Shown: positions 1 through 11,800 of the stretch, piece by piece | How positions within the stretch are numbered: the stretch's first letter is position 1 | Layout: each line of letters begins with the position of its first letter | Assembly: GCA_951799425.1 (NCBI GenBank) | Contig: OX637404.1 | Location: 22,440,545-22,504,544, forward strand | Direction of reading: 5' to 3' | DNA: 64,000 nucleotides | Source of the DNA: Ilex aquifolium | Taxonomy: Eukaryota; Streptophyta; Magnoliopsida; Aquifoliales; Aquifoliaceae | Translations under genes and position numbers: made by a program | The notes under the pieces: generated by a model | Seen by the model: the letters and a program-made list of their open reading frames with translations, nothing else | The model's database searches: none | What the model was told of the DNA's origin: nothing

Positions 1-102
1 ACTAATCACTGTCAATCCAATGTTTACGAGTGATTAGGTCAACAAATTAAATTCAAATAGTATTACTCATCAAAACATAGAGCGCATATTGCAATGATCC
101 TA

Positions 103-410
103 AAGGCCTGTTTGTTTATTGGTTTTGGGGGTTATAAAGGGAGTTTAACTAAAATAGTCCAATGAATCAGTCATACCCATGTTTATTTACAGATTTGAAA
201 TTTGGGGTTCAAATCTCGGCCCGTGGTAAACAATGTCGACCACACCTATATACATGGGTTTCACCAAACTCATGGGGGGTTGGGTTTCATATTTATCAAC
301 CCAGAATAAATAGGTGAATTGATTATTTTATCCATAATAAATTATTCTATCTATCCAAAACCTATGCCAACTCCCAACCACTTCTCTCTTTAGACTTAAA
401 CAAACATAGG
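103..410. mobile_element. Possible small TIR element (MITE-like)
   Basis: Short inverted ends sharing TGTTTGTTTA (left near 109, right complement near 397-406) bracket about 300 bp with no coding potential. The flanks give no clear target-site duplication, so this is only a suggestion of a PIF/Harbinger- or hAT-like MITE. Confidence 0.25.
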
Positions 411-413
411 TAT

Positions 414-1211
414 GTATTGGATTGACCAATGGACAATTTAGTTACTTACATGATAATTTTTTGTTATAATTGTTATTAATCCGTGGGTTCCGCATATGTT
501 TATGTTATTTACCAAATAAAGGTATAAATAGGATTTGTGTACTAATCCCATGTCCAAAAAAGAGGGTTGATTTTGAAAAAGGTTTGATAAAACCAATCCA
601 ATCCCCCTTCAAAAACCATCCAAAAATGCCCCAAGTGTCTGACATTGGTTAAGCATGAGTTTGGCGGTGTATACGAGTTCTCGGACAATCTTCTCTTGCA
701 AGTTCTTACCGTTCGATATCTGGCACCATGTTGAGAATGGAAGGGGAATGAATAACCTAACATGGGTTTGCGGCCTGCCTTATGATCATTTTCATCCAAG
801 GAGTGCCTTATATGCTAGAGTAAAATTACCATTAGGCTAAGTAGGAAAGGGTCACATTGTTTGATGATAGAATGAGTCATTTGTCCACTGACCATACGGC
901 AGCGTGGTAGTATTTATGATTCCAAGTGTCTCACATCAGTCAAGTGTGTATGAGCACCAGAAACATTATTCTCTGGTAGTCGATTTTAAGCGTGAATTCT
1001 ACCCATTAGTTGATATCACTTATTATGGTTAGGAGAAAGTCACCAAAATGGTCTCATCCAGTAGCAAATGGGGTGTAATTATACCAACATGAGAACTTCT
1101 TGACAGGGTTATTGATTAAAGGACATTTTCTAATAACTTTGTAGTACCGTTCCAAAAAACAAAAAACAAATTTAGTCATTCTAATGCTCTACCATTTTCG
1201 GTGTAATTCAG
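414..1211. other. Non-coding stretch, nothing recognised
   Basis: Short open frames here (470-840) look like no known protein and lack start or splice context. I see no repeat structure or RNA gene. Confidence 0.4.
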
Positions 1212-1462
1212 TATCTCTCCAAATTTCCTGCAATGGAAGCTCAATTGATGGATGGCTACTCCCAATAATTTGTTTGTTGATAGTTCTTCCATACTTGCTG
1301 ACAATCTTAATTATTCCCAATTGACTACTGGTTCATTCTTGGGTACCTATGAGGCATATTCATAAAATTTAAAGGTTAGAGATAATTCTTTTAGAACACA
1401 TCCTTACAATTTGCCAATTTTTTTTTCCTTCTGTATGTCATTGCCAGTTATAAAGATATGAG
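1212..1462. repeat. Detached copy of the 4.5-6.0 kb tandem repeat unit
   Basis: This stretch repeats the left part of the first unit at 4545-4800 almost base for base, including CTCTCCA then ATTTCCTGCAATG and the later TTTAGAACACAT block. About 3.1 kb of other DNA (Helitron, Copia remnant) separates it from the array. It carries an extra stretch (about 1329-1348) absent from the 4.6-kb copy. Confidence 0.7.
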
Positions 1463-1509
1463 AATCATATGGTCTTTTTTTATAGATTTGTTGACCGAAT
1501 ATAATATAA

Positions 1510-2050
1510 CTAGTTATTGTCCGTGTTGAAGGTACGGAGTATTAAAAAAAAATAGTCAACAATAATTATATTTGTATTCACGCCCAAAATCAAATTACAG
1601 ACATAGAGGAGAGAGAAAGAAATTTAAGCATCGATTTTAGTGGGGGTGAGCGGTAGTAGTGGTGATGAGCGGCAGTGGTGGTGGTGGGAGACAGTGATGG
1701 TTGTGGTGGGTGGCGACGACCGTGGTGATGGTGATAGCCGTGAGTGGCAACGGTGATGGTGGTTTTTGGGTGACGATAGTGGTAGTGGCAGCTATGAGTG
1801 ACGATGGTGGTGGTAGGCGACGGTGATGGTGGTTGGCAATGGTGGTGGTGGGACGACAACGGTGGTGGTGGCGATGGTGGGTTATGATGATGGTGGTGGT
1901 GGGTGACGACAGATGTTTATGGGCGATAGTGTGATAGGTGTAAGCAAATGACGGTAGTGGTGGTAGTGGTAGGTGTGGTGGGGGTGGATGACAGTGGGTG
2001 GCGACAGTAGTTGGCAATGACAGGTGGTGGTTACCTGCGCCTAGACAAGA
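1510..2050 (-). mobile_element. Non-autonomous Helitron, CCA-repeat family
   Basis: On the minus strand the element ends in a hairpin (CCGT...ACGG) followed a few bases later by CTAG (1510-1513) with a T flank, the classic Helitron 3' end. The ~110 bp before the end align with the 3' end of the Helitron at 61510-62286. The interior (about 1640-2030) is degenerate CCA/CCG/CAT trinucleotide repeat, which gives meaningless His/Pro/Thr-rich open frames. The 5' TC end could not be fixed, so the left limit on the minus strand (near 2050) is approximate. No Rep/helicase is encoded. Confidence 0.62.
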
Positions 2051-2059
2051 ATTCTTCGT

Positions 2060-3544
2060 TTGTCAGCCTATAAAAACCATAGGGCTGTGAAGTGTCTTTA
2101 CCTATTTTTCAATTCCAAGAAGTCTAAAAAAGTTTGAGGAGATCAAGATCTAAGGAATCAAGGTAGGGGTTCTATCTCAGATTCATTCATTGATGTTTAG
2201 TGTTATATAATATATTTTTTTCATCCTTAATATGATATAACTAATTGATCTACAATGCTTGTACATTCATTTGAATCCATAATTCATTTTTTGAGCAAAA
2301 TACATGATTTGGTTCTAAGATCTATCCGTTCTTGATTTAAAATCTAGTTCTTTGACTTCTATTCTATATATGTGATAAATCTACAAAGTTTTTATATTCT
2401 TTGGTAATATATTCTTAAATTCTTGAATAAAAAAATTATTTACATACAAATAAATGTTTTACATCCAAAAATCATATGTTCTTGATTTATAACCTAACCT
2501 ACACATGTTTTACATCAAAATTTACATGTCTTGATTACAAAACCCTAATTCTTGATTACTATTAATTCAAAAATGTTATCTTGGGGATCTCTAGCATGTT
2601 TTCTTGCATTATTCTTTTTAAAAAGTTATGAAACCATGATTTTGATTGTAGTTGAATTTTATGAAAAAGTTGTGAAATTTATCTTTTGTATGAGTGGGTG
2701 TGATAAACGTAAATTGCACTCGAATCTATATTGCAGAGTGTGTAGATGTTTTTTCTTACCTCAAGGGGTTTGAAAGTTTTCTATCACTCGTAGTAGGGTT
2801 GGTGTCTTACAAGGACCAAACTACTATTCGTTCATACTGATTGAGGTTGGGGGTTAGTCTACTAGTCCTAGTAAGGATTTGTCACTGTCAATGTGTTGGT
2901 ATACATCCTTCCTAAAATTTTATGGCCCTACGACAATTGATTTGATGGTTTGTGATTGTGGTGTGGTGTGGACCAGATATGTTCGTGTTGTAGTTTCATG
3001 CTAATCTACCTGTGTACATGAGATATAATATTTGTGAATAACAGTTGCATTGGGAATGAGTTTTACTTCTGTAAACTTTACCATTTGATACCGTAAACTT
3101 AAGATCTCATAAAATGTCATTGTTTTACTTCAAAATTATATATATTATTTTTCAAACTGTGACTTACCTGTTTTCATTATTTCTAAATCTTGTTTGGGTT
3201 TGAAAAGGTTTTCTTACTAGGCTTTATTGCACACCCTATCATAATATTTTTCAGATTTTAGTGTTGAGCAGAATCCAGAGTTAGATGAGCCGATAGATTG
3301 GAATGTTGAGGGGGATCATGATGTGGATTCAGCTGTTGAAGTTTGAGAATAAATTTTAGTCTTTGAAATTTATATTTGATGGTTTACTTATGTTAAGAAT
3401 TTATTTATATTTTCTTTCGCGATTTATCTAATCAGATGTTGGATTATAAATAGTTTTATTTGTTTAATGGTACTTTAGTATGCTCTTATGATTGGATGTT
3501 TTATAGATAGTTAATATCTTCTAGGGTAGATTTTGGGACATTAC
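2060..3544. other. Non-coding, possibly LTR-derived
   Basis: About 1.5 kb of AT-rich DNA. The right end reads GGGACATTACA just before the Copia gag remnant, reminiscent of a Gypsy-type LTR terminus, but I found no matching left end, primer site or second LTR. No gene is supported. Confidence 0.25.
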
Positions 3545-4133
3545 AGATAGCTTATTCCAAAGTAGGTAACAGACTGCGATGAGAAGAGATCTCGAACAGA
3601 CCCAAAAGTCTCGGTGAGAGCCATGAGGAACAAAGTCAAACGTTGTTGATCACGATAAGTAGTAAACTTCTCATCATTTGTACATTTCCATTTAAGCTCA
3701 AATGGTGTCAACTAATCCCAAATATTGTATATCTGGGATACAAAACTATTGATTGATTGACCAGGATCTTAGCGCAAGCTGTGAAGAGTACTAAGAAGCT
3801 AATACTAATTAGCAAGATCTGTTGTCGTGTAACATTTGCGAAGGAAGTCTCAAATGGTTGCAGCGGTGTTAAAACGACCAAGCTGATGGCTAATGTTGAG
3901 GTTTTCTGAAACCAAGTTATAATTTGATGATTTTTGCTTTTCCATTCCTGAAGACGATCAACGTATTTGTCAGTAAGTTCGGTCTCACCTTTAATAGGTT
4001 CCTTGATATAACTAGTAACATAACGCCAGAATTTACAACCTTTAAGAAAATTGGTCAAAAAATGAGCCCAAACGATGTAATTGGAGCCTCCAAGAATAAT
4101 GGAAATTGGCTGAGAAACATCAGATAATGCCAT
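3545..4133 (-). pseudogene. Copia-type retrotransposon gag remnant
   Basis: The minus strand encodes the N-terminal gag region of plant Ty1/Copia elements. It starts at ATG 4133 with SQPISIILGGSNYIVWA, then WRYVT, VDRLQEWKSKNHQIITW, a frameshift near 3780, and QSINSFVSQIYNIWD, an in-frame TAG, then LTPFELKWKCTNDEKFTTY and LFLMALTETFGSVRDL. The frameshift, the stop and the abrupt end near 3545 make it dead. Protease, integrase and RT are absent. A short LTR lies upstream at 4402-4544. Confidence 0.78.
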
Positions 4134-4401
4134 AGTGGATCTGGACGGTCAGTGAACGAAAAGAAGGTCACCGGAGGTAGATTAGGAGGCGATCAGAATG
4201 TCGTCGGAGGACGACTGAAAAGTTGCCTGAGAACGACCGAAAGAGGTTACCGAAGGATTACCGAAGGATAGCCGAAAGAATTTGAAGAATGGAGAAGAGC
4301 CTCAAGAGTTCTAATCTATTGCAAAGTATCCATCTCAGGATAACCACAGAGTATATTATCCTTAATCAGAAAGATTCACGAACCTAGACTCCGATACTAT
4401 A

Positions 4402-4544
4402 TGAAAGAAGAGAATAGCAATTGTATATTGCATTGGTGTGATTTATTATTTATATGAAGAGGATTATTTATAGTATAAAAGAGTAGTGAAGTTTCCTAAT
4501 CTAATCAATGTGGGACAAACATATAAGCATTATACACATTAACA
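4402..4544 (-). repeat. Short 5' LTR of the Copia remnant
   Basis: Read on the minus strand this runs from TGTTAATGTG at 4544 to TTTCA at 4402, so it is bounded by TG...CA. Immediately inside lies TATCGGAGTCTAGG (about 4384-4398), resembling a degenerate initiator-Met tRNA primer site (TGGTATCAGAGC). At 143 bp the LTR is short. Its outer edge coincides with the start of the tandem repeat at 4545. Confidence 0.5.
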
Positions 4545-6030
4545 CTCTCCATATTTCCTGCAATGCAAGCTCAATTAATGGATGGCTACTTCCAATAATT
4601 CGTTTGTTGATAGTTCTTCCATACCTACTGACAATCTTAATTATTTCCCATTGACTACTGAGGCATATTCATAAAATTTAAAGGTTAGACATAAATCTTT
4701 TAGAACACATAATTACAATTTGCCAAAAAAAAAAATGGGTTTTTCCTTTTGTATGTCCTTGCCAGTTCTGAAGAGATGAGAATCATTCTACAACCTTAAT
4801 TTACTACTAGTTCCAACTTTATTCAGCTGTGTGTATATTTCATATAAAGAAGCTTTCAATTATGCGAGAAAACATTATCAATTACGTGGGCCTTTAAACT
4901 ATCATACAATACCAGAAATTTCTGCGAAAGATTGATGGTAATTATTGTATTTAAGAATATATGCTCCCAAGGGAAGTTCCACTAAGTTGTTCAAGTGATA
5001 CCAAATAATCTCTCTCTCTCTCTCTCTCTCGTTGAACCACAGCCTCCAGCTCTTGTAGAATTCAAAAAAAAAAAAAACATGAAATGATAGTTTTGACACA
5101 CACTGTCTCCATAGCAAGCGAATGACTATTGATTGATTCTTTGCTAATTATTAGACAATCGGATAAACTTTGAGGTTAAACATAAACCCTTTAGAACACA
5201 TCATTACTATTTGCTAATTTTTTGGCTCTTCCTTTTCTATTTTTTGCCAGTTCTACTGAACCATTCTAAAGAGACGAGGATCACTGTACAACCTTAATTT
5301 ACTAGTGGTTCCAACTTTATTCCGCTTTAATCATATATCTTCACAAAGAAGTTTTAAATTATGACAAGAAACATTACCTAATACTTTCCTTTAAACTATC
5401 ATACAATACTAAATTATTGTACCTAAGAACATGTGCTCAAATGCTTCTCAGGTGATACCAACGACTCTCTCTCTCTCTCTAAGGGTTAGACCACATACTC
5501 CATCTGTTGTAGAATTTTTTTTTTTGAACAGTTTGTACATGGGTAGAGGTGGGTGAGGTTTGAACCCGCAACCATTAGGTTTAATGGCAGAGTCGTTGGC
5601 CGTTAGGCCACCACTGAATCCTCATCTATTGTAGAATTGAAAGAACACAAAATGATATTTTTGACACATAATGTCTCCATGGGAAGCCAGTGACCATTGA
5701 TTGATTATTTGGCACTTATTCTGCATACCCATAAACTTGAAAGGTTAGGCATAAATCCATTAGAACACATCAAAACTATTTGCTAATTTTTTGGATTTCT
5801 CTTTTTCACATCTCTGCCTCAAGAGATGAGGATCACTCCTTAATTGATTAGCAGTTCCAACTTTAGTCAGCTTTAAGTATATATTATATAAAGAAGTTTG
5901 AATTATGGAAATAAAACAATACCCAATACGTGGACCTTTAAAATATCATACAATACTACATATATAATTCCAACAAAGATTGAAGTATCTTAATTGAAAA
6001 TACCCAAGTCCAAGTGGTCCAAGAAAATGG
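4545..6030. repeat. Degenerate tandem array, three ~0.45-0.56 kb units
   Basis: Units start near 4545, 5103 and 5668. Shared landmarks in order are TCTCCA, TTTAGAACACAT, a TTTGCYAA/TTTT block, CCAGTTCT, AGAYGAGRATCA, CCTTAATT, TTCCAACTTTA, ATCATACAATAC and, in the first two units, a (CT)n run (5007-5029 and 5465-5480). Unit 2 is lengthened by a SINE. No coding potential. Confidence 0.72.
5517..5622 (-). mobile_element. tRNA-derived SINE with 16-bp TSD
   Basis: On the minus strand a tRNA-like head contains an A-box-like TGGCCTAACGG and a B-box-like GGGTTCAAACCTC, followed by a short body and a poly-A tail (T run 5517-5525). Flanking repeats CATCTGTTGTAGAATT (5501-5516) and CATCTATTGTAGAATT (5623-5638) match at 15 of 16 positions. 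Other units of the tandem array show the uninterrupted site. Length is about 106 bp. Confidence 0.78.
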
Positions 6031-7191
6031 AGGAATAGAAAATTAGCAATAATTTAGACCATTGTATCGTCTGTCTTTTGGTTCCTGAGGATGCCAAAAG
6101 CTCCAGAGGGACTGAACTTTATAATATTATTTGGCTTCAATGGACTTAGCAAGTTCAGCAAACCAAAACAGCTTGACAAAGAGACAGGATAAGCATGGAA
6201 TTGATAAACAAGAAGTTGTAGAGTTGGACCATTTGCCCTGTCTGTAAGAGTTTTGTTTCTGTGTCCATTGAATTCAATCAATTTACTTATATAGGATACA
6301 TGAAGCAAATAAACAAAATCTTGTTAAACAATACAAGAACCCACTGGGGTGTTATAACAAAAATGTCTTCTATTCTGCATTTCTAATTGTACCTATCCTC
6401 TTAAATACTACCCAATCTCCTCTATTCATTCTCAACCACCAAATTTATTCCATGATATATTAGGCATCTTACGAATTTAGTTTATGCTAACATAGATTAC
6501 CCTTGAATCTTCTTTCTTGGTTCTACGACTGTCAACGTTCATATAAGATTTAAATTAGAAGCACACTTCCACATTTTGAGGCTTTCACTATTGCAGATCA
6601 AAGAAGGGTGAGATATTTGCAAACTTACTCCCTCATATGGAGAAAGTATTTTAATGACCCAGAAATCAAATGGAGCAACCTTAATTAACTTCTAAATAAT
6701 ATTCTCTTCTCTTATGGTTCATCCATACCTTAGTATCCTAAATGTTCATATTGACAAAGATGAGTTCGGCCGTTTTTTTTTTCTCCTTATTTTCCCACCT
6801 TCCTATTCTTCCTCTTCCAAGCATCCGATTGCAAGAAACTACAGTAATTTGGTATCTAAAAAACAACTAGTGGAAGAAAAAGGGAGAGAAATTAGTATCC
6901 TTAATCATGCTTTGAAATCACCACACTTGAAGTTCACTTTCCAGATGGATGTTCCTCAACAACTATACACCATTTCCAAAACAAATTGGAAACTATTAGC
7001 CAATTTGTAACCATTTTTTGAAATGAAACAAGCAGTTTACAGATATCATAATTACAGAATTCTGTTTGTTGACGATTTTTTCTGTTTTGTGTCCAATAAC
7101 TATACACCAATCCGAAAACAAGCCAAAAAAAAAAAAAAAAAACTTAGCAAATTGTCACACATGAAAGCCTCTTCTTCTATGTTTCAATCAT
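6031..7191. other. Intergenic, 3' side of the mini zinc finger gene
   Basis: Open frames at 6054-6308 (minus) and 6714-7010 (plus) resemble nothing I know and have no splice or start support. The part next to 7191 probably holds the 3' UTR of the neighbouring gene. Confidence 0.4.
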
Positions 7192-7479
7192 TCAATGCTC
7201 TACACCATTAGAGGGTGAAGAAGACTCACAAACTACCTCGGCCTCCACTTCTTTCCTGTGGAAATTCCGATGGCAGCCACACGCAGCGCATGTAAGCGCG
7301 TCGCTTGTCCCCTCCTCTCCGCTTGCCATGAACTCCCTGCATCCATCCACGGCATAGCCTCCGATATTAGCCGCATGGTTCTTTTGGCATTCTGCATAAC
7401 GCACAATATTCCTAGCGATCGATGTGCCAGAGCTTCGGCCTGATTTACCTCTTCTAACCACTACTTGATGCTTCTTCAT
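7192..7479 (-). CDS. MIF: Mini zinc finger (MIF) protein, single exon
   Basis: A 95-residue protein that is essentially one ZF-HD zinc-finger domain with no homeodomain, the definition of plant MIF proteins. A basic N-terminus ([10 protein letters not shown]) precedes the domain at about residues 26-77. Candidate zinc ligands are C31, H35, C47, C64, C67, C69, H70 and H74, within the diagnostic blocks [25 protein letters not shown] and [18 protein letters not shown]. MIFs are known to dimerise with ZF-HD homeodomain factors and block their DNA binding, affecting hormone responses and floral meristem termination. NHAANIGG looks closer to MIF1/MIF3 than MIF2, but orthology needs a tree. The ATG at 7479 matches the family start. 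No introns are needed and the length is normal. No neighbour is functionally linked. Confidence 0.95.
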   Translation of the reverse strand: MKKHQVVVRRGKSGRSSGTSIARNIVRYAECQKNHAANIGGYAVDGCREFMASGEEGTSDALTCAACGCHRNFHRKEVEAEVVCESSSPSNGVEH

Positions 7480-8430
7480 GCTTCTGCAACCCTAATTTTC
7501 TCTATCTTTGCAGAAATCTTTCAAAAGGAGATGCTAAACTTCCCTGATCAGCTATAGATTCAACAAAAAAGGGGTTTGCTGATCAGCTAAATGATGTACA
7601 TCTAAAAGGGTGAAGAGGGTTTGAACATAAAGTCGCCTTTAGTGGGTTGGCACATAAACCTAACCCTAGCATGTAGATTTATAATAGGTAGTTTCCACTT
7701 GGAAATAAAAATATGCCATGAATGGCTTTATTATATCATTGTTGTTGGGCAAAGATTCTATGAAGTGCATGTAAGTTAAGTCCACTCTCTTACCATTCAC
7801 AGAACGCCACATCACAACAGAACAGTATGTTGACAATTTTATCCAAAATTATTGAACCGAATGTGATACATATATATAATTACCCTCAAATCAAAGTTAT
7901 CGATTAAACCAATGAGCTCAAATCCTATTTAACCAATATTTTAACAGAATGACTGAGCTTTTTTCACACTTACACATCTCATGCTCTAAGTTGTAAAGTT
8001 CTATAGTATAGGAAAAAGAGGGACAAGAAAAGATCCTTATCCTCATGAAGACCACAGAAAACCCTAGAATGGTCGTTGGAAATGATCGTCCAACTGGCTT
8101 GCAAGACTTTAGATCAAAACATTGGCCATTTGTACAAAGTTAGAACAACCCTTACATGCATGATGGGAAAGCCTAGCTTAATCGGTTGCAAAATGGATTG
8201 ATTAATTTTACTTTCTATGCTGTCTGTTATGGTACACTAGTGGTCCTACACACGGCCAACTGTGTGCATAATACTAAGGCAGTGAGATAGAAAGAGGGTG
8301 TGAAAGAAAAATAAAATAGATAAATTATGTAAGCAGTTGAATGAAGTAGATAGAGAAATATGGATGGTTAAACAGATCTAGGTTAATAAGTATTTTACTA
8401 GTGAACATTAAACTCTTCTCCTCCCCCCTT
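7480..8430. other. Upstream region of the MIF gene, no other gene
   Basis: Contains the presumed promoter and 5' leader of the minus-strand MIF gene. The leader just before the ATG is rich in AG and TTT. I see no transposon ends and cannot place a TATA box with confidence. Confidence 0.4.
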
Positions 8431-8439
8431 TTTAGGATT

Positions 8440-8800
8440 TAACTACAATACCAAATTTTTTATTTTTTATTTTTGGTACCATACCTTCATTTACCACGTT
8501 TGTGAATATTTTTATTATTGTTGTAATACCCAAAAAAAAATAGTAAAAAATAGTTACTATAACAGCATCCACGGTACAAATGTGGTAAAAACGCCTACAA
8601 AAGTGGTAAATAACCCACAAAAAGTAGTAATTTTTTTTGTACCGAAAAAAAAGTGATAAAAATAGTTATCATAAATGTAGAAAACAATACCACAACAGTG
8701 ATAAAAGCACCCACAAAAAATAATAAATTTTTTTGTTATAAAATAACCCATAAAAAATTATAAAAACACTTATTAAAATAGTAAAAATTGAAAGTAGGAT
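8440..8800. repeat. AT-rich degenerate short tandem repeat
   Basis: Repeated variants of CCACAAAAAGTGGTAAA and of GTGATAAAAATAGTTA recur every 30-60 bp. Open frames on the minus strand (8432-8751) are low-complexity Phe/Tyr-rich by-products. Confidence 0.4.
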
Positions 8801-8839
8801 ATTAAAAAAATTTCTTCGATACAGCAGTCAAGTTTCTCT

Positions 8840-11800
8840 TTTTGTAATAGTAATGAATTTTTGCGGGTGAGAATGGTTTTCCATGACCCGCAAAAAATTC
8901 AACCACCATTTTCTAATTAACAAAGATCCAATCATAACAAGGATTAATGCGCACCTTGTACCCAGGAACCAACCTCTCTCCTTTCCTGCATCAAATCAAA
9001 GATTGGAAAGAAAATTGCAACAACCCCCACCCCCGGCCGCTGGAAAAAACGTTCATTAATTTCAAGAATCATGTAGATGAGCAGTGGAGAAAATATTTTC
9101 ACCACAATGTTTTTGAAATTTAGTTGTGGAAAGACACATAAGAGCACTAGCTAGTTGGGAGGTTCCATCGTGTTTGGCAAGTGACATGATCATCAAGTAA
9201 TAATAGCAATAAACGTGCTTATGTATGAAGCAATATTCAGGTATAACACCACTAACCCAAGATTGGGTATGTGACAACAATATGAAAACAAAAAAAGAAT
9301 GCAAATAAACCACATTGATCTACATGAAAACTCAAAATTCAGGAAAAAAAAAAGCATAGAGTCATACCAAATCAACTATATATAAAGTGAGCATACAACA
9401 GACTGACACAACATTTCCAAAAAAAAAAAAAAAACAAATGACACAACAGGATGTTGCCAACACATTTGATATATATAGAGTGAGAGTTATAAAACAATAG
9501 TGAAAAAATTATGAAAGTATATCTATCTAGCGTGATCCGTGACGTGCATTATTGACTGAATGTCTAATATTATTAGGCACTACACTACCTTATAGCACTA
9601 GCTACCGCCACCACTTGTGCACTAAAGAAAAGGTCATCATGATCACTATCATATTTCGATGCTGCAATGAAGAACTTAACCATGTATCATCGTGTAAATT
9701 ATGTTGGGTTAGTAATCGATAAGTAGGGTTTACAAGACAATTGCGTTTTATATATGTTGATAGGTGCAAGGTTATTCAACTTGGTCCACAAAAAATGGGT
9801 TCACGGTTACTTGTGAAGAGCTTTAGCCGTCTGAAAATGAGCAGAAAGGGACAAACCCACGACGCAACCGCCCATCAGAAACATTGTCTCTGTTGTGAAA
9901 GAAGACTGGAAATGATAGGCACATTAGTATGGGGCCTTATAAGAGTGAAAAGGATGGGACAGAAATAGGTGTGGTGTTCAATCAAGAACATGTTTAAATT
10001 GCCCAGCAATCAATCATAGTATATTTTCAGCTCGAGCGGTCCTTCATTTTGACTAATCTTAACTACGTCTGGCGGAGTAATGTCACAACTATAAGAAAAT
10101 CACTAGTCTTGGCGAGGCATGACTTGGAGGAAGGCTATGGAAAGGAATGACTTGGTTTCGAAGGAAGACTTTCACTACACCAAAAGGCTCCGAGGAAGCC
10201 TGATGTGATAATTCACAGGTTCATTTATTTACCATTCGTACCTTAATAATCAAGCTATCACGACCTCCAGTCTGCAAGCACCCACAATCTCCAAGCTTAA
10301 GGAAACAGGGAGACAAACTTGAAAGTCACACTTGCACACGACACTTGCTTCCATGATCTGTGTTTTTCATACAAAATTTCATGATGCACTCACTGATTAT
10401 GGTGTGTCATTCGCTTCAACACAATGATCCTTAGCACCCTTCCTCGTAATACCAACATTGTACAAATGGAAATTGGACATGGTTGCGGTAGAATTAAAAA
10501 AAAAAAGGGTAATTAAAATTAATCTATAACTTTAGATTTTGATTTGATTGATTTGTAAATAGAGAACATACACTAAGTGCGGTTGCTTAGTCTAGATGGG
10601 TTTTCAACAAGATAAACAACCAAATCATGTTATGCGGGCGGATTGTTTTATTGGGTTTATAGTTAGTACTAACTAATCAAGATTTATTAAATTACCCATG
10701 TTAAATGCTCGCATACTAACTCATTTACCAATCGTATGGTGTTCAGTGTAACAAACATAACATCAAAAATCCATAATTATCAATCCTTTCGTTCTTGACC
10801 GACTAGCCACTCATAGAATTCCCCTAAACTACAAATTCAGTTGGTCCCAGTATTTGCAAAAGTCAAAAATGTCTAATTCCACAAGAATTCATATGTATTA
10901 TATCTAGAAATGAAGCAAATGTGAAAAAAAAATTAGAAACTTACTTCATATTATACTAACTAAAACATGTTTGTCTTGTCAAAATTGGATTATTCATATT
11001 TGACATTAACTCGACTCGCTTATTTTTTGTGTTAGATGTTCTTTCAATTTTTGAGTTTGTGTCAAAGAATTAGTCAATCATAACCCATTAATTCTAGCTT
11101 GGACACACGTTGTGCGAACCGAAATCCTCTAATCTAAGCATCATTATTAATTGGATTTCTCAATTGCAATATTCCCAACAAGGCTCAAATTGTTGATTTA
11201 CAAAATGCTGGCCTTAACCAACCTGCAACACCTTAAAAAACCCAACACCATGAGTGAATCCCGGAAGAACATCCTTTGAAAAAGATAATACTAAGAGGAC
11301 TAAAATAATAGAACTCAATCATTTTATTATGCCATTTATGGTTGATACTCTTAGAGGTAGTTGGAGTGATGGTACCAACTAGTTTAAGATTTTACATTTC
11401 TAGGCGTGTGTGGACAATAATTCACAAGAATAGGTTGGATGTTCTCTAGGCTTTAGTGGGGCATCCAATAAAGTATGTTGTACTTGGTACATTTACAAGT
11501 TCTATCATATTCTTATTACTCAAATCGAATTGTCACAGCGGTTAAAAACGAACTATCCGTCGTACGATTTAGGATCGAGTCTCACCAATTACATAACGAG
11601 TTCCTTATCACTTCATGTAATGAGTATGTTAGATTCATATACCGCTATACACAAAAGAAAACCTTTTTTTATCATCACAGAATTCAGTATCTTTGGTCAT
11701 TGTTTACTAAAAGTGTTCTTCTTTTCCCTAAGTATGTTATGTTTACAGTAAGTGTCATCTACTTTGCTGTCATATCAACTTGAAGGAAACATTTTAATAT

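Noticed and set aside
1590-2017. His/Pro/Thr-rich frames on the minus strand
   Set aside because: Same CCA-repeat Helitron family; low-complexity artefact.
5517-5622. tRNA gene
   Set aside because: A- and B-box-like motifs are present, but there is no cloverleaf and the poly-A tail and TSD show a SINE.
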